Origin: M3007 sp044347755
GTDB lineage: Bacteria; Bacteroidota; Bacteroidia; Chitinophagales; Saprospiraceae
Reading direction: 5' to 3'
Assembly: GCA_044347755.1 (NCBI GenBank)
Contig: JBIKUE010000002.1
Coordinates: forward strand, 58,020-122,019
Length of the DNA: 64,000 bases
Position numbers and translations under genes: made by a program. The notes beneath the pieces were generated by a model. The model did no database searches. It saw only the letters and a program-made list of their open reading frames with translations, and was not told the origin of the DNA. The stretch's first letter is position 1. The number at the start of each line of letters is the position of its first letter. Shown here in pieces: positions 25,934 to 33,080 of the stretch.

Positions 25934-26467
25934 TCAATCCAACAGACCCTCTGGCAGATCCATCAGGATATGCTTTTGGGTTTCATCAATGCTAATAATG
26001 AGTTGCTCATTCAGGGGAATAAGAACCTCCCTGCCTCTATAATCCAGAAATGCCATTTCTTGTTGGGGCATTTCCAATACTTCTTTGATCAAGCCGATTT
26101 CACCAATGGTTTGATCCAGAAGTTGATAGCCCTCGAGGTATCCGTACTGCATTTCCTCTTCTTCCTCAGGCTCAAATTCGCGCAGGTGGTCAGGAAGTAT
26201 ATCCTGTTCGCGCAGCAGGATGTCACGTGCTTGTAGCGCAATGGCAGCGTCGCGATCATCCACTTCCTCAAGTTTTAGAATCAACTCTCCGCCACCTCGT
26301 ACATGATCAATGAAATACGGAATTTTGGCGCTTTTGACTTCGATAAAAATTCGTTCGTTTTTCAAAAAATCTTCCACAAACCGTTCCTCAATGCTTACTT
26401 TTAATTCACCAGTAAGCCCATGAGCCTTACGAGTCCGTCCGATAATAATATAGTTGGGTTCAGCCAT
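25934..26467 (-). CDS. rimM: Ribosome maturation factor RimM
   Basis: A 177-aa cytoplasmic protein that binds S19 and aids maturation of the 30S head. The N-terminal RimM barrel begins IIIGRTRKAHGLTGELKVS, with the conserved G-x-hydroxyl-AHG-x-x-GE pattern. The middle has HVRGGGELILKLEEVDDRDAAIAL. The C-terminal PRC-barrel has EMAFLDYRGREVLIPLNEQLI and ends ILMDLPEGLLD. An acidic EPEEEEE linker sits between the two. Length is normal. In many bacteria rimM follows rpsP and precedes trmD and rplS; here none of these is adjacent, so the usual operon is broken up. Confidence 0.93.
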   Translation of the reverse strand: MAEPNYIIIGRTRKAHGLTGELKVSIEERFVEDFLKNERIFIEVKSAKIPYFIDHVRGGGELILKLEEVDDRDAAIALQARDILLREQDILPDHLREFEPEEEEEMQYGYLEGYQLLDQTIGEIGLIKEVLEMPQQEMAFLDYRGREVLIPLNEQLIISIDETQKHILMDLPEGLLD

Positions 26468-26506
26468 TAGTCAAGTTTGAAGTAGCAAAGTTAGGGTTAG
26501 AAACAC

Positions 26507-26540
26507 GAAACCCGATACTGAACAATCAATATCGGGTTTC
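26507..26540 (-). terminator. Inverted repeat/terminator between the small exported protein gene and rimM
   Basis: A perfect 11-bp stem, GAAACCCGATA (26507-26517) with TATCGGGTTTC (26530-26540), has a 12-nt loop. It lies 23 bp past the stop of the minus-strand gene at 26563 and 40 bp before rimM. The following T content is modest (GTGTTTC). Confidence 0.6.
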
Positions 26541-26562
26541 ATATGCTAAATTATATGAAGGC

Positions 26563-26808
26563 TTAGTTTGCCTTGTCCCATAATTTTTGAGCAATGCCGT
26601 ACACTCGGCCTATGACGCTTACATCAGGGACTTGAAGTTCGCGATCGGCATCCATGTCATCAGATTCTGCTTTTGGCTGTGCAGATGTGAGGATGGGCAA
26701 GGAGTGAGAAAAAACAACTTTTTGATTGAGATTTACAAATGCGAATGCACTTAAACTCAACACGGAAGCACAAACCAGTAATGTTTTAAATGTAACGGTT
26801 CGTTTCAT
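26563..26808 (-). CDS. Small exported protein, 81 aa
   Basis: No family was recognised. The N-terminus is basic (MKRTVTFK) and followed by a hydrophobic stretch LLVCASVLSLSAFAFV, so it is either a signal peptide or a single membrane anchor. The mature part is short and has an acidic patch (ESDDMDADREL) and a C-terminal segment VPDVSVIGRVYGIAQKLWDKAN that may form a helix. A TACTTTCG -7-like element lies at 26838-26845 on the minus strand, and the gene has a terminator after it, so it looks like a real monocistronic unit. Confidence 0.6.
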   Translation of the reverse strand: MKRTVTFKTLLVCASVLSLSAFAFVNLNQKVVFSHSLPILTSAQPKAESDDMDADRELQVPDVSVIGRVYGIAQKLWDKAN

Positions 26809-26931
26809 GGCCTAATATTGTGTTTGTAAAGACGGGACGAAAGTAAAGGAATTTCGTGGAATTGTTACGTAATTCGACGAACAACAGATATAAAGACAAA
26901 ATTAGCGGCAAAAAGGTTGCAAAAAATCGAC

Positions 26932-26967
26932 AAAAAAAGAACCCTGACGGTGTTGCACCGTCAGGGT
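26932..26967 (-). terminator. Rho-independent terminator of the DUF1573 gene
   Basis: A perfect 12-bp stem pairs 26941-26952 with 26956-26967 around a TTG loop. On the minus strand it is followed by seven T residues (complement of 26932-26938). It lies 30 bp after the stop at 26998. Confidence 0.9.
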
Positions 26968-26997
26968 CGTATCGTCAAACCAAAAATCAATCAGTTC

Positions 26998-27420
26998 TTA
27001 TTGACGGATACCGCCATTGCTGGCAGGTACTGCTTCTTGAGCTGGTGGCACAAGTACTTCACCTTTAATGGTGAGGGTGTGCGTTTCTGGAGTTTCGTTA
27101 GTCGTGATGGTAACCGTTTTGGTGAATGCACCTGGACGGTTGGTGTCGTAGCTTACGTCGATGGTTTTGGTTTCACCAGGCATGATTGGCTCCTGTGGGT
27201 AAGTTGGAACCGTGCATCCGCAAGAACCTTTTGCAGATTTGATCACGAGTGGCTCATTGCCGGTATTGGTGAAAGAGAATTTGCGAACTTTATCGCTTCC
27301 TTTTTCAATTTTGCCGTAATCGATAGTGGTGGCTGGGAAAGTCATCACCGGGCCGCTTTGGGCATTCACTGCGAAAGAGCAAAGCAGAAAGAAAGCGAGG
27401 AGGGAAAATGCTTGTTTCAT
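26998..27420 (-). CDS. DUF1573 domain exported protein
   Basis: A 140-aa protein with a signal peptide (MKQAFSLLAFFLLCSFAVNAQ) followed by one Ig-like DUF1573 domain. The domain shows the family pattern: TTIDYGKIEKGSDKVRKFSFTNTGNEPLVI, SAKGSCGCTVPTYPQEPIMPGETKTI, and a closing FTKTVTITTNETPETHTLTIKGEV. DUF1573 proteins are abundant in Bacteroidota and are periplasmic or surface-associated; their function is unknown. The CGC motif is conserved in the family. A -7 element TACTTTTG (minus strand, 27488-27495) gives a ~60-nt leader, and a strong terminator follows. Confidence 0.92.
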   Translation of the reverse strand: MKQAFSLLAFFLLCSFAVNAQSGPVMTFPATTIDYGKIEKGSDKVRKFSFTNTGNEPLVIKSAKGSCGCTVPTYPQEPIMPGETKTIDVSYDTNRPGAFTKTVTITTNETPETHTLTIKGEVLVPPAQEAVPASNGGIRQ

Positions 27421-27487
27421 TGAGTGGAAACCGTTTTAGATGAGATAATGTTGATTGAGTTAATCTGCAATAGTCAGAATGATGGGA

Positions 27488-27495
27488 CAAAAGTA
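27488..27495 (-). promoter_or_regulatory. -7 element of the DUF1573 gene
   Basis: Minus-strand TACTTTTG is a perfect TAnnTTTG. A weak TTTA lies about 17 bp further upstream. The rest of the gap 27421-27654 contains only a short tandem repeat, TTGCCAGTAA twice at 27611-27631. Confidence 0.4.
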
Positions 27496-27654
27496 TGCAT
27501 TCGGACCCCGCCTAAAAAATACCTTTGCTGTTAACGATAGCCAAAATAAAGCAAACCCTTTTCTAAGATTGCTAATGAATTGAAAAACAAGGGGTTTTTC
27601 GCCATTTTTCTTGCCAGTAAGTTGCCAGTAATTTATTGGAATTAACAAAACCGG

Positions 27655-28905
27655 TCATAATCGCAAAGCTTCCTTCAATACATATTTCCAAGGCTCCCAG
27701 GCTGGCGTATTCCAGGAAGAGTTGTGCCAGAGCAAGGTTAAGGTTCCATGATAGGATTTTACTACACTGTGGTAGTTGGCAATTTTTTCCAGTCCCTGGT
27801 CCGGTGTTAAAGATTGATATTGGGCCAGGGTTACATCCATGAGGATCAATGGCTGCTCTCTAAGGTTAAGCATGACACGATTTCGCACATCAAACACCGG
27901 ATAATCGTGGCATATACCACATCTAAAGCCATCGGATTCAGCATAGCCTAATGTACCATCCATTTTTAATCCGGCCTCTTCCCACATCTGCCAGGTTTGA
28001 GGGTTGGAAAAACGCAGGTAATGTTGCCTGCCTGATACAATAGCGCTTGGAGCAATGGCTTGAATGGATTTAAGCTCTCTTTTAAATATAGCCTCATCTT
28101 CAAAGGCTTCATAGCTGGGGTGAAAACCAATGACATGACCTCGCCGGTCAATTCTTTGCATTAAATGGACAATGAATGGATGATTCAACGGATACCAGCA
28201 ATTACTGGTTTGCGGACGATCTCCAAGGAAATTGAACTGTAACTGATGGCCGTTTTGCTCAAAAAGATCCATCCACTCGTCAAAAACATCAAACGGATCC
28301 CTGGCTTTTGGCTGAAACATGGCAGGGTTTTTCAGCCAGTATAAGGCTTCTTTGATGCTATGGCGCATTAAGATGGATCCGGCAACCGTCTTAATGCGAT
28401 CGGTTATTGACCACCATAGTTTAGGATGATCAACATCACAACTGAATTGCCATTGAAAAATCTTTTGTCTACGGGGTTCAGTCCAGCCAAAATGTAAAAG
28501 CTTGTTCCAAATCCATTCTGCACATTCGTTCACCAGCGGGCGTTGCAGCATTCCATGTCTGGCAGACCAGGATAACCTCGCAGGGAATCGTCCGTGTTGA
28601 TCTCTTTCCACTGCTTTCTGTTCTTCCAGGCGGGTAAGCATGAAAAAGCAAAAGGCGAAAAGATCAAAGTCTGGTTCAAACGCTCCGTGGGTTTCCAGGG
28701 TATAATTCCATTCCATATCCGCCGACAAGGAGGCAAAAGCATCAGGAATTTGGAACTGGGTTCCATTGGGTAGTGAAAATGTATGCGTGTTGGTATTGAA
28801 AGCTACAACCTGATAACTTATACCTAATATTTCTCCAAAGACAACATGCCAGATGTAGTCTTTTTCAGGCTGAAAAGCAGGACTTGTATGAATGATTAAT
28901 TGCAT
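27655..28905 (-). CDS. Polysaccharide deacetylase-like protein
   Basis: A 416-aa cytoplasmic protein of the Bacteroidota polysaccharide-deacetylase-like group with a DUF7033-like N-terminal half. The fold is suggested by FQWQFSCDVDHPKLW (the D-x-D of the NodB-like barrel), QLQFNFLGDRP, GHVIGFHPSYEAFEDEAIFKRELKSI (the H-P-S motif), HYLRFSNPQTWQMWEEAGLKMDGTLGY, and a C-terminal GTLTLLWHNSSW. Members often sit in surface-polysaccharide loci; the substrate is unknown. The start at 28905 is chosen because its MQLIIHTSPAFQ begins the conserved region; a longer frame to 28980 would run far into lhgO. It overlaps the end of lhgO by 10 bp, so translation is likely coupled. Confidence 0.8.
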   Translation of the reverse strand: MQLIIHTSPAFQPEKDYIWHVVFGEILGISYQVVAFNTNTHTFSLPNGTQFQIPDAFASLSADMEWNYTLETHGAFEPDFDLFAFCFFMLTRLEEQKAVERDQHGRFPARLSWSARHGMLQRPLVNECAEWIWNKLLHFGWTEPRRQKIFQWQFSCDVDHPKLWWSITDRIKTVAGSILMRHSIKEALYWLKNPAMFQPKARDPFDVFDEWMDLFEQNGHQLQFNFLGDRPQTSNCWYPLNHPFIVHLMQRIDRRGHVIGFHPSYEAFEDEAIFKRELKSIQAIAPSAIVSGRQHYLRFSNPQTWQMWEEAGLKMDGTLGYAESDGFRCGICHDYPVFDVRNRVMLNLREQPLILMDVTLAQYQSLTPDQGLEKIANYHSVVKSYHGTLTLLWHNSSWNTPAWEPWKYVLKEALRL

Positions 28906-30092
28906 TGTTCCAATACCCTTGCTGCAACGGTTTCGCCTACCGCTAAAGATGCCGTAGCGGCTGGGCTTGGAGCGTTGCATACATTTATAATACCCGGTTC
29001 AGACAGGATCAGAAAGTCGTCCAAAAGGTTGCCTGCTGCATCACATGCCATAGCTCGAACTCCTGAACGGCCGGGCGTGAGATCTTCTGAACGAATTTCT
29101 GGTATGAGTCGTTGAAGGGCTTTGACAAAATGTTGTTTGGAATAACTCCTTTGCATTTCAGCCCAACCATCGCGCCAATATTTACGGGCAATTTTACGAA
29201 AACCCGGAAAGGCCAGGGTTTCAGCCAATTCCTTTATATCTATATCCCAACGTGAATACCCCTCGCGTTTAAAAGCAAGAACCGCATTGGGTCCAGCTTC
29301 AATACCTCCCTGGATCATCCGGGTAAAATGTACGCCAAGAAACGGGAAGTTCGGGTTAGGTACAGGATAAATCAGATGCTTAACCAATCTCTGTGCTTCA
29401 GGTATTAAATCATAAAACTCTCCTCTGAAAGGAAGAATCTGTATTTCAGGAGAGATGCCTGTCTGCAAGGCCACATGATCTGAATACAAGCCAGAGCAAT
29501 TTACGAATACCCTTGCCTGAAAAGAATTGGTAGCCTCCACCGCTACCCCACCCTTTTGCGCCAAAACCTTTTGAACCTTTTGTTGAAAAAGCAGTGTTCC
29601 CCCCTTCTTTTCAAACAATTCGGCATACTTCCTGGCCACTACCCCATAATCTACAATGCCGGATTGAGGAACCCAAACAGCCTCTATGGCACGCACATGG
29701 GGCTCTATTTCACGTGCCTCTGCTGCACTTATTTTTCTGATACCTGTCAGTTGATTCTGAATACCTCTTTGGTATATGTTATCAAGGGCCGTTCTTTCAG
29801 CAGGTTCAACGGCAACAATGATTTTGCCACATATTTCGTGGGGAATCTGGTGCGTCCTGCAAAAATCAAGTAAAAGGTCGTAGCCCTTTTTGCAATTCAC
29901 TGCGCGCAAACTACCTGGTCTGTAATAGATACCTGAATGGATAACACCACTGTTCCGACTGCTTTGATGCATGGCAGGTTGTTGCTCTTTTTCCAATACG
30001 GCAATCCGCCAATCCGGCTTTTTTTCTTTAATTTTCAGGGCAGTAGCCAGACCAACAATGCCCGCACCGGAAATGATCACATCAAATTGCAT
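28896..30092 (-). CDS. lhgO: L-2-hydroxyglutarate oxidase
   Basis: A 398-aa FAD enzyme of the DAO family that oxidises L-2-hydroxyglutarate to 2-oxoglutarate and feeds electrons to the respiratory chain. The Rossmann motif is IISGAGIVGLATAL at the N-terminus, followed by the LhgO/L2HGDH hallmark HQSSRNSGVIHSGIYYRPGS, then the CGKIIVA segment, HVRAIEAVWVPQSGIVDYG, FVNCSGLYSD, IYPVPNPNFPFLGVHFTRMI and the C-terminal GRSGVRAMACD followed by NVCNAPSPAATASLAVGE. Length is normal. A -7 element TACCTTCG ends four bases before the ATG, so the mRNA may be leaderless. The downstream deacetylase-like gene overlaps it. Confidence 0.93.
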   Translation of the reverse strand: MQFDVIISGAGIVGLATALKIKEKKPDWRIAVLEKEQQPAMHQSSRNSGVIHSGIYYRPGSLRAVNCKKGYDLLLDFCRTHQIPHEICGKIIVAVEPAERTALDNIYQRGIQNQLTGIRKISAAEAREIEPHVRAIEAVWVPQSGIVDYGVVARKYAELFEKKGGTLLFQQKVQKVLAQKGGVAVEATNSFQARVFVNCSGLYSDHVALQTGISPEIQILPFRGEFYDLIPEAQRLVKHLIYPVPNPNFPFLGVHFTRMIQGGIEAGPNAVLAFKREGYSRWDIDIKELAETLAFPGFRKIARKYWRDGWAEMQRSYSKQHFVKALQRLIPEIRSEDLTPGRSGVRAMACDAAGNLLDDFLILSEPGIINVCNAPSPAATASLAVGETVAARVLEQCN

Positions 30093-30096
30093 GAGG

Positions 30097-30104
30097 CGAA
30101 GGTA
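30097..30104 (-). promoter_or_regulatory. -7 element directly before lhgO
   Basis: Minus-strand TACCTTCG followed by CCTC and then the lhgO ATG. No -33 TTTG is visible at the usual distance. The predicted start of transcription falls at the start codon. Confidence 0.4.
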
Positions 30105-30239
30105 CTGAGGGTGGGTAACATATTTTGGCGAGGTTTATTTGACTTGACCAGATTGTGGCGTTAAACTTGGTTCAAAAGTTGCAGTGATTATTTCTTCAAT
30201 AGTATGTTAACATTACTGCTGATTTGTTTGCATACTGGC

Positions 30240-30247
30240 TACTTTTG
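30240..30247 (+). promoter_or_regulatory. -7 element of the amidohydrolase-like gene
   Basis: TACTTTTG is a perfect TAnnTTTG. Two TTTG copies at 30223-30230 are closer than the normal 19-21 bp. A transcript from here would give a leader of ~45 nt to the ATG at 30300, which supports that start over the ATG at 30261. Confidence 0.45.
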
Positions 30248-30299
30248 CCCCTTCATTTGAATGATTTCAACCGCACCTCGCTTTACCGCGATTTTTGAC

Positions 30300-31544
30300 A
30301 TGAAAAAAATATTTATCTCACTGGGATTATTGTTGTGCCTTATTCCAGTGCTTCAGGCACAAAATTCCTCAAAAGCATACGAATTCCGTAATGGTCAATG
30401 GTTTAACGGAAAGGAGTTCGTTAAAGCAAACTGGTACACAGTCAATGGTGTACTGAGTAAAAAGGCTCCATCCAAAGTAGACTCCATAATTGATCTGGAG
30501 GGCAAATGGGTGATTCCTCCGTTTGGAGATGCGCATTGTTCCAGCGTTTCTGAAAATCCTTCTGCAGCTAATACGCTGAACCTATATTTGGGTGAAGGTG
30601 TATACTACCTGCAAATTATCGGTAATACGCAGGAGGGCCGATCTGCCAGTATGCCTTTAATGAATAAGCCCACATCGCCTGATGCCATTTTCTCCAATGG
30701 TGTCCTCACTTGTACACTGGGCTATCCTTTTTTGGAATATGAAGGCCCTGCCAATAAAATCAAAAACCCTGCTCTTTGGGGCGAAAAATATGCAGAACTG
30801 AAAACGAGCCAAAAGCAGCTTGGAAACGGTTATTGGTTCATTGATAACAAGGAGGCATTGGCTGCCAATTGGGAGAAACTGAAGTTACAAAACCCCGGAA
30901 TGATTTTTATTTATCTTCTGGATGCTCAAAATAACGGAGGCAAAGAGGGAAAGGGTCTATCGGCTGAAGTGGCAAAATTGGTCGTTAAAAAAGCCCATAA
31001 AGCCGGACTCCGGGTATATGCACAGGTTGAAACAGCAGAAGACTTGCGCCTGGGACAAAAAATTGGTGTGGACGGTTTTGCCAACCTTCCCGGTCATAAC
31101 TGGGATGGTAATGGCGACCCGGGCAAATTCATATTAAATGATGGCGATATCAAAACACTTGCTAAGAAGAAAACGCCAGTCGTGCTATTGCTTTCCCATG
31201 GCCAATCCGCTACCAATCGAACTGCCGTTCAGGAGTTTCATAAAAAGGCATTAAAACAGTTGAAAGATGGAGGAGTTGTAGCTTTAATGGGGTCTGACGA
31301 CAGTCAGCGTACTTTGCGCATGGAACTCAATTATTGGTTCGGTTTGGGAGAACTGGATGATGCCTGGACCTTAAAGGTTCTTTGTGAAAATACACCTAAG
31401 GCTATATTCCCAAAACGAAAAATAGCTAACCTGGCAGATGGATATGAAGCTAATTTCCTGGTTTTGGCTGACAATCCACATGATAACATCCTAAAAAGTC
31501 GCGTTCAGGTGTTTAAAGTAAAAGGTGGTGTAATTTTGAAATAG
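30300..31544 (+). CDS. Exported amidohydrolase-like protein with a degenerate metal site
   Basis: A 414-aa protein. The ATG at 30300 gives a clean signal peptide (MKKIFISLGLLLCLIPVLQAQ); the ATG at 30261 would add 13 unlikely residues. The body has the amidohydrolase outline: a small N-terminal beta-sandwich (VNGVLSKKAP ... IIDLEGKWVIPPFGDAH), a barrel with LRVYAQVETAEDLRLGQKIGVDGFANLPGH, VALMGSDDS near the usual catalytic Asp, and a C-terminal ANLADGYEANFLVLADNP, which is typical of imidazolonepropionase-like enzymes. The first metal motif is normally H-x-H after the PGxxDxH strand; here it reads DAHCSS, so the second His is missing. It may be inactive or use other ligands. Confidence 0.8.
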   Translation: MKKIFISLGLLLCLIPVLQAQNSSKAYEFRNGQWFNGKEFVKANWYTVNGVLSKKAPSKVDSIIDLEGKWVIPPFGDAHCSSVSENPSAANTLNLYLGEGVYYLQIIGNTQEGRSASMPLMNKPTSPDAIFSNGVLTCTLGYPFLEYEGPANKIKNPALWGEKYAELKTSQKQLGNGYWFIDNKEALAANWEKLKLQNPGMIFIYLLDAQNNGGKEGKGLSAEVAKLVVKKAHKAGLRVYAQVETAEDLRLGQKIGVDGFANLPGHNWDGNGDPGKFILNDGDIKTLAKKKTPVVLLLSHGQSATNRTAVQEFHKKALKQLKDGGVVALMGSDDSQRTLRMELNYWFGLGELDDAWTLKVLCENTPKAIFPKRKIANLADGYEANFLVLADNPHDNILKSRVQVFKVKGGVILK

Positions 31545-31556
31545 TATTCACTCAAC

Positions 31557-31607
31557 AAACGACAAACGGAGAACAATCTTGTTAAGATTGTTCTCCGTTT
31601 GTCGTTT
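31557..31607. terminator. Perfect 24-bp inverted repeat (bidirectional hairpin)
   Basis: The arms 31557-31580 and 31584-31607 are exact reverse complements around a GTT loop. The hairpin starts 12 bp after the stop of the amidohydrolase-like gene. The arms begin AAACGACAAACGG and end with the complementary CCGTTTGTCGTTT, so each strand ends in a T-rich tail. It probably works as a terminator, though it is unusually long and perfect. Confidence 0.7.
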
Positions 31608-31730
31608 GAAGTACATCGTGAAGGTGTAAAAATCCATATTTGGCAGCAGCTGTCAAATGTTTAATCGATTCTCTCCAAAGTATTCCAAATCCTATCCTGA
31701 ATTTTGCATTTTAATTTATCAATTCCAGTC

Positions 31731-33050
31731 ATGAAAAAGACTTTCTCTCTCTTATTGCTGGTTACCTATATACAATGTACGGTATCCGCCCAAAACATTC
31801 AGTATGTAAAATACGAACTGGCCAATGGCCTGAAAGTGATTTTGCACGAAGACCACAGTACACCTATTGTTGCCGTTTCCGTAATGTATCACGTTGGCTC
31901 CAAAAATGAAAAGCCTAAACGTTCTGGCTTTGCTCACTTTTTTGAACACCTGTTGTTTGAAGGGTCGGAAAATATTAAGCGAGGCGAGTTTGATGATTAC
32001 ATCAATGAAGCGGGCGGGATGAACAATGCCAATACCTCCTTTGACCGCACCTATTACTACGAAGTACTTCCATCCAATCAATTGGCTATGGGCTTGTGGT
32101 TAGAAAGTGAGCGCATGTTGCATGCTAAAGTTGAACAGGTTGGCGTTGAAACCCAAAGACAGGTGGTAAAAGAAGAACGCCGGCAATCATACGAGAACAG
32201 GCCTTATGGTATGATTGTAGAAGAAACGTTGAAGCGCCTTTTCCGCGTTCACCCTTATAAAACACCGCCAATTGGCTCCATGGAGGATATCAATGCCGCA
32301 GTAGAGGCAGATTACAAACAATTTTATAAGGACTACTATCGTCCGGACAATGCTATTTTGAGTATCGCAGGTGATATTGACATTGAGCAAACCAAAAAAT
32401 TGATTGATATCTATTTCAAAGAAATTCCAAAAGGAAAAGGTGAAATTCAGAGAAGATTTCCTCAGGAGCCGCCCATTACACAGGCTACAAGAGATACCGT
32501 ATTTGATAATGTTCAATTACCTGCCTTGGTATACGCATACCATATCCCAGCTCAGGGAACCAAGGATTTTTATGCCGTGAAGATGCTGACTATGTTGCTC
32601 AGTCAGGGAGAAAGCAGCCGAATGCAAAAAAACGTAGTGGATGAGCAGCAAAAAGCTGTTTTTGCCGGAGCATTTCCATTCGAGACAGAGGATCCGGGGG
32701 CAAGTATTTGTTTCGCTGTTGCTAATCTGGGTGTTGACATTCTTGATTTGGAAAAAAGTATGGACGCTGTCATCACTGATGTTCAAACAAATCTGGTTTC
32801 TGAAGATGAATTTCAAAAACTCCAAAATCAAGTGGAAAACGATTTTGTCACAGCAAACAATAGTGTGGCTGGCATTGCTGAAAGTCTGGCACAATATGAT
32901 ATGTATTATGGAGATGCCAACCTGATCAACACGGAACTGGAACGCTACCGGAAAGTAACCCGGGAAGATATCCGTGCTGCTGCAATAAAATACTACAACC
33001 ATAATGCACGTATTATTCTTCACTGGTTGCCACAACCTGCCAAACCCTAA
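31731..33050 (+). CDS. M16-family zinc metallopeptidase (active subunit)
   Basis: A 439-aa periplasmic protein; the ATG at 31731 starts a signal peptide (MKKTFSLLLLVTYIQCTVSAQ). The inverted zinc motif HxxEH is intact in SGFAHFFEHLLFEGSENI, and the downstream Glu ligand region is VKEERRQSYENRPYG. Further M16 marks are the NEAGGMNNANTSFDRTYYYEVLPSN segment, FYKDYYRPDNAILSIAGDID, and a second M16-fold half with VYAYHIPAQGTKDFYAVKMLTMLLSQGESSRMQ. It lies 30 bp before a second M16 gene that lacks the motif, the typical arrangement of a catalytic/non-catalytic heterodimer. The likely role is degradation of peptides in the periplasm. Confidence 0.93.
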   Translation: MKKTFSLLLLVTYIQCTVSAQNIQYVKYELANGLKVILHEDHSTPIVAVSVMYHVGSKNEKPKRSGFAHFFEHLLFEGSENIKRGEFDDYINEAGGMNNANTSFDRTYYYEVLPSNQLAMGLWLESERMLHAKVEQVGVETQRQVVKEERRQSYENRPYGMIVEETLKRLFRVHPYKTPPIGSMEDINAAVEADYKQFYKDYYRPDNAILSIAGDIDIEQTKKLIDIYFKEIPKGKGEIQRRFPQEPPITQATRDTVFDNVQLPALVYAYHIPAQGTKDFYAVKMLTMLLSQGESSRMQKNVVDEQQKAVFAGAFPFETEDPGASICFAVANLGVDILDLEKSMDAVITDVQTNLVSEDEFQKLQNQVENDFVTANNSVAGIAESLAQYDMYYGDANLINTELERYRKVTREDIRAAAIKYYNHNARIILHWLPQPAKP

Positions 33051-33080
33051 CTCCACATTCCTTTTCTCAATTGTTTGAAC

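Noticed and set aside
27611..27631. TTGCCAGTAA tandem pair as an attachment site or iteron
   Set aside because: Only two copies, no integrase or replication gene nearby; likely chance or a small duplication.
28906..28980. Longer start for the deacetylase-like gene
   Set aside because: It would lie deep inside lhgO and adds Arg/Ser-rich residues unlike the family.
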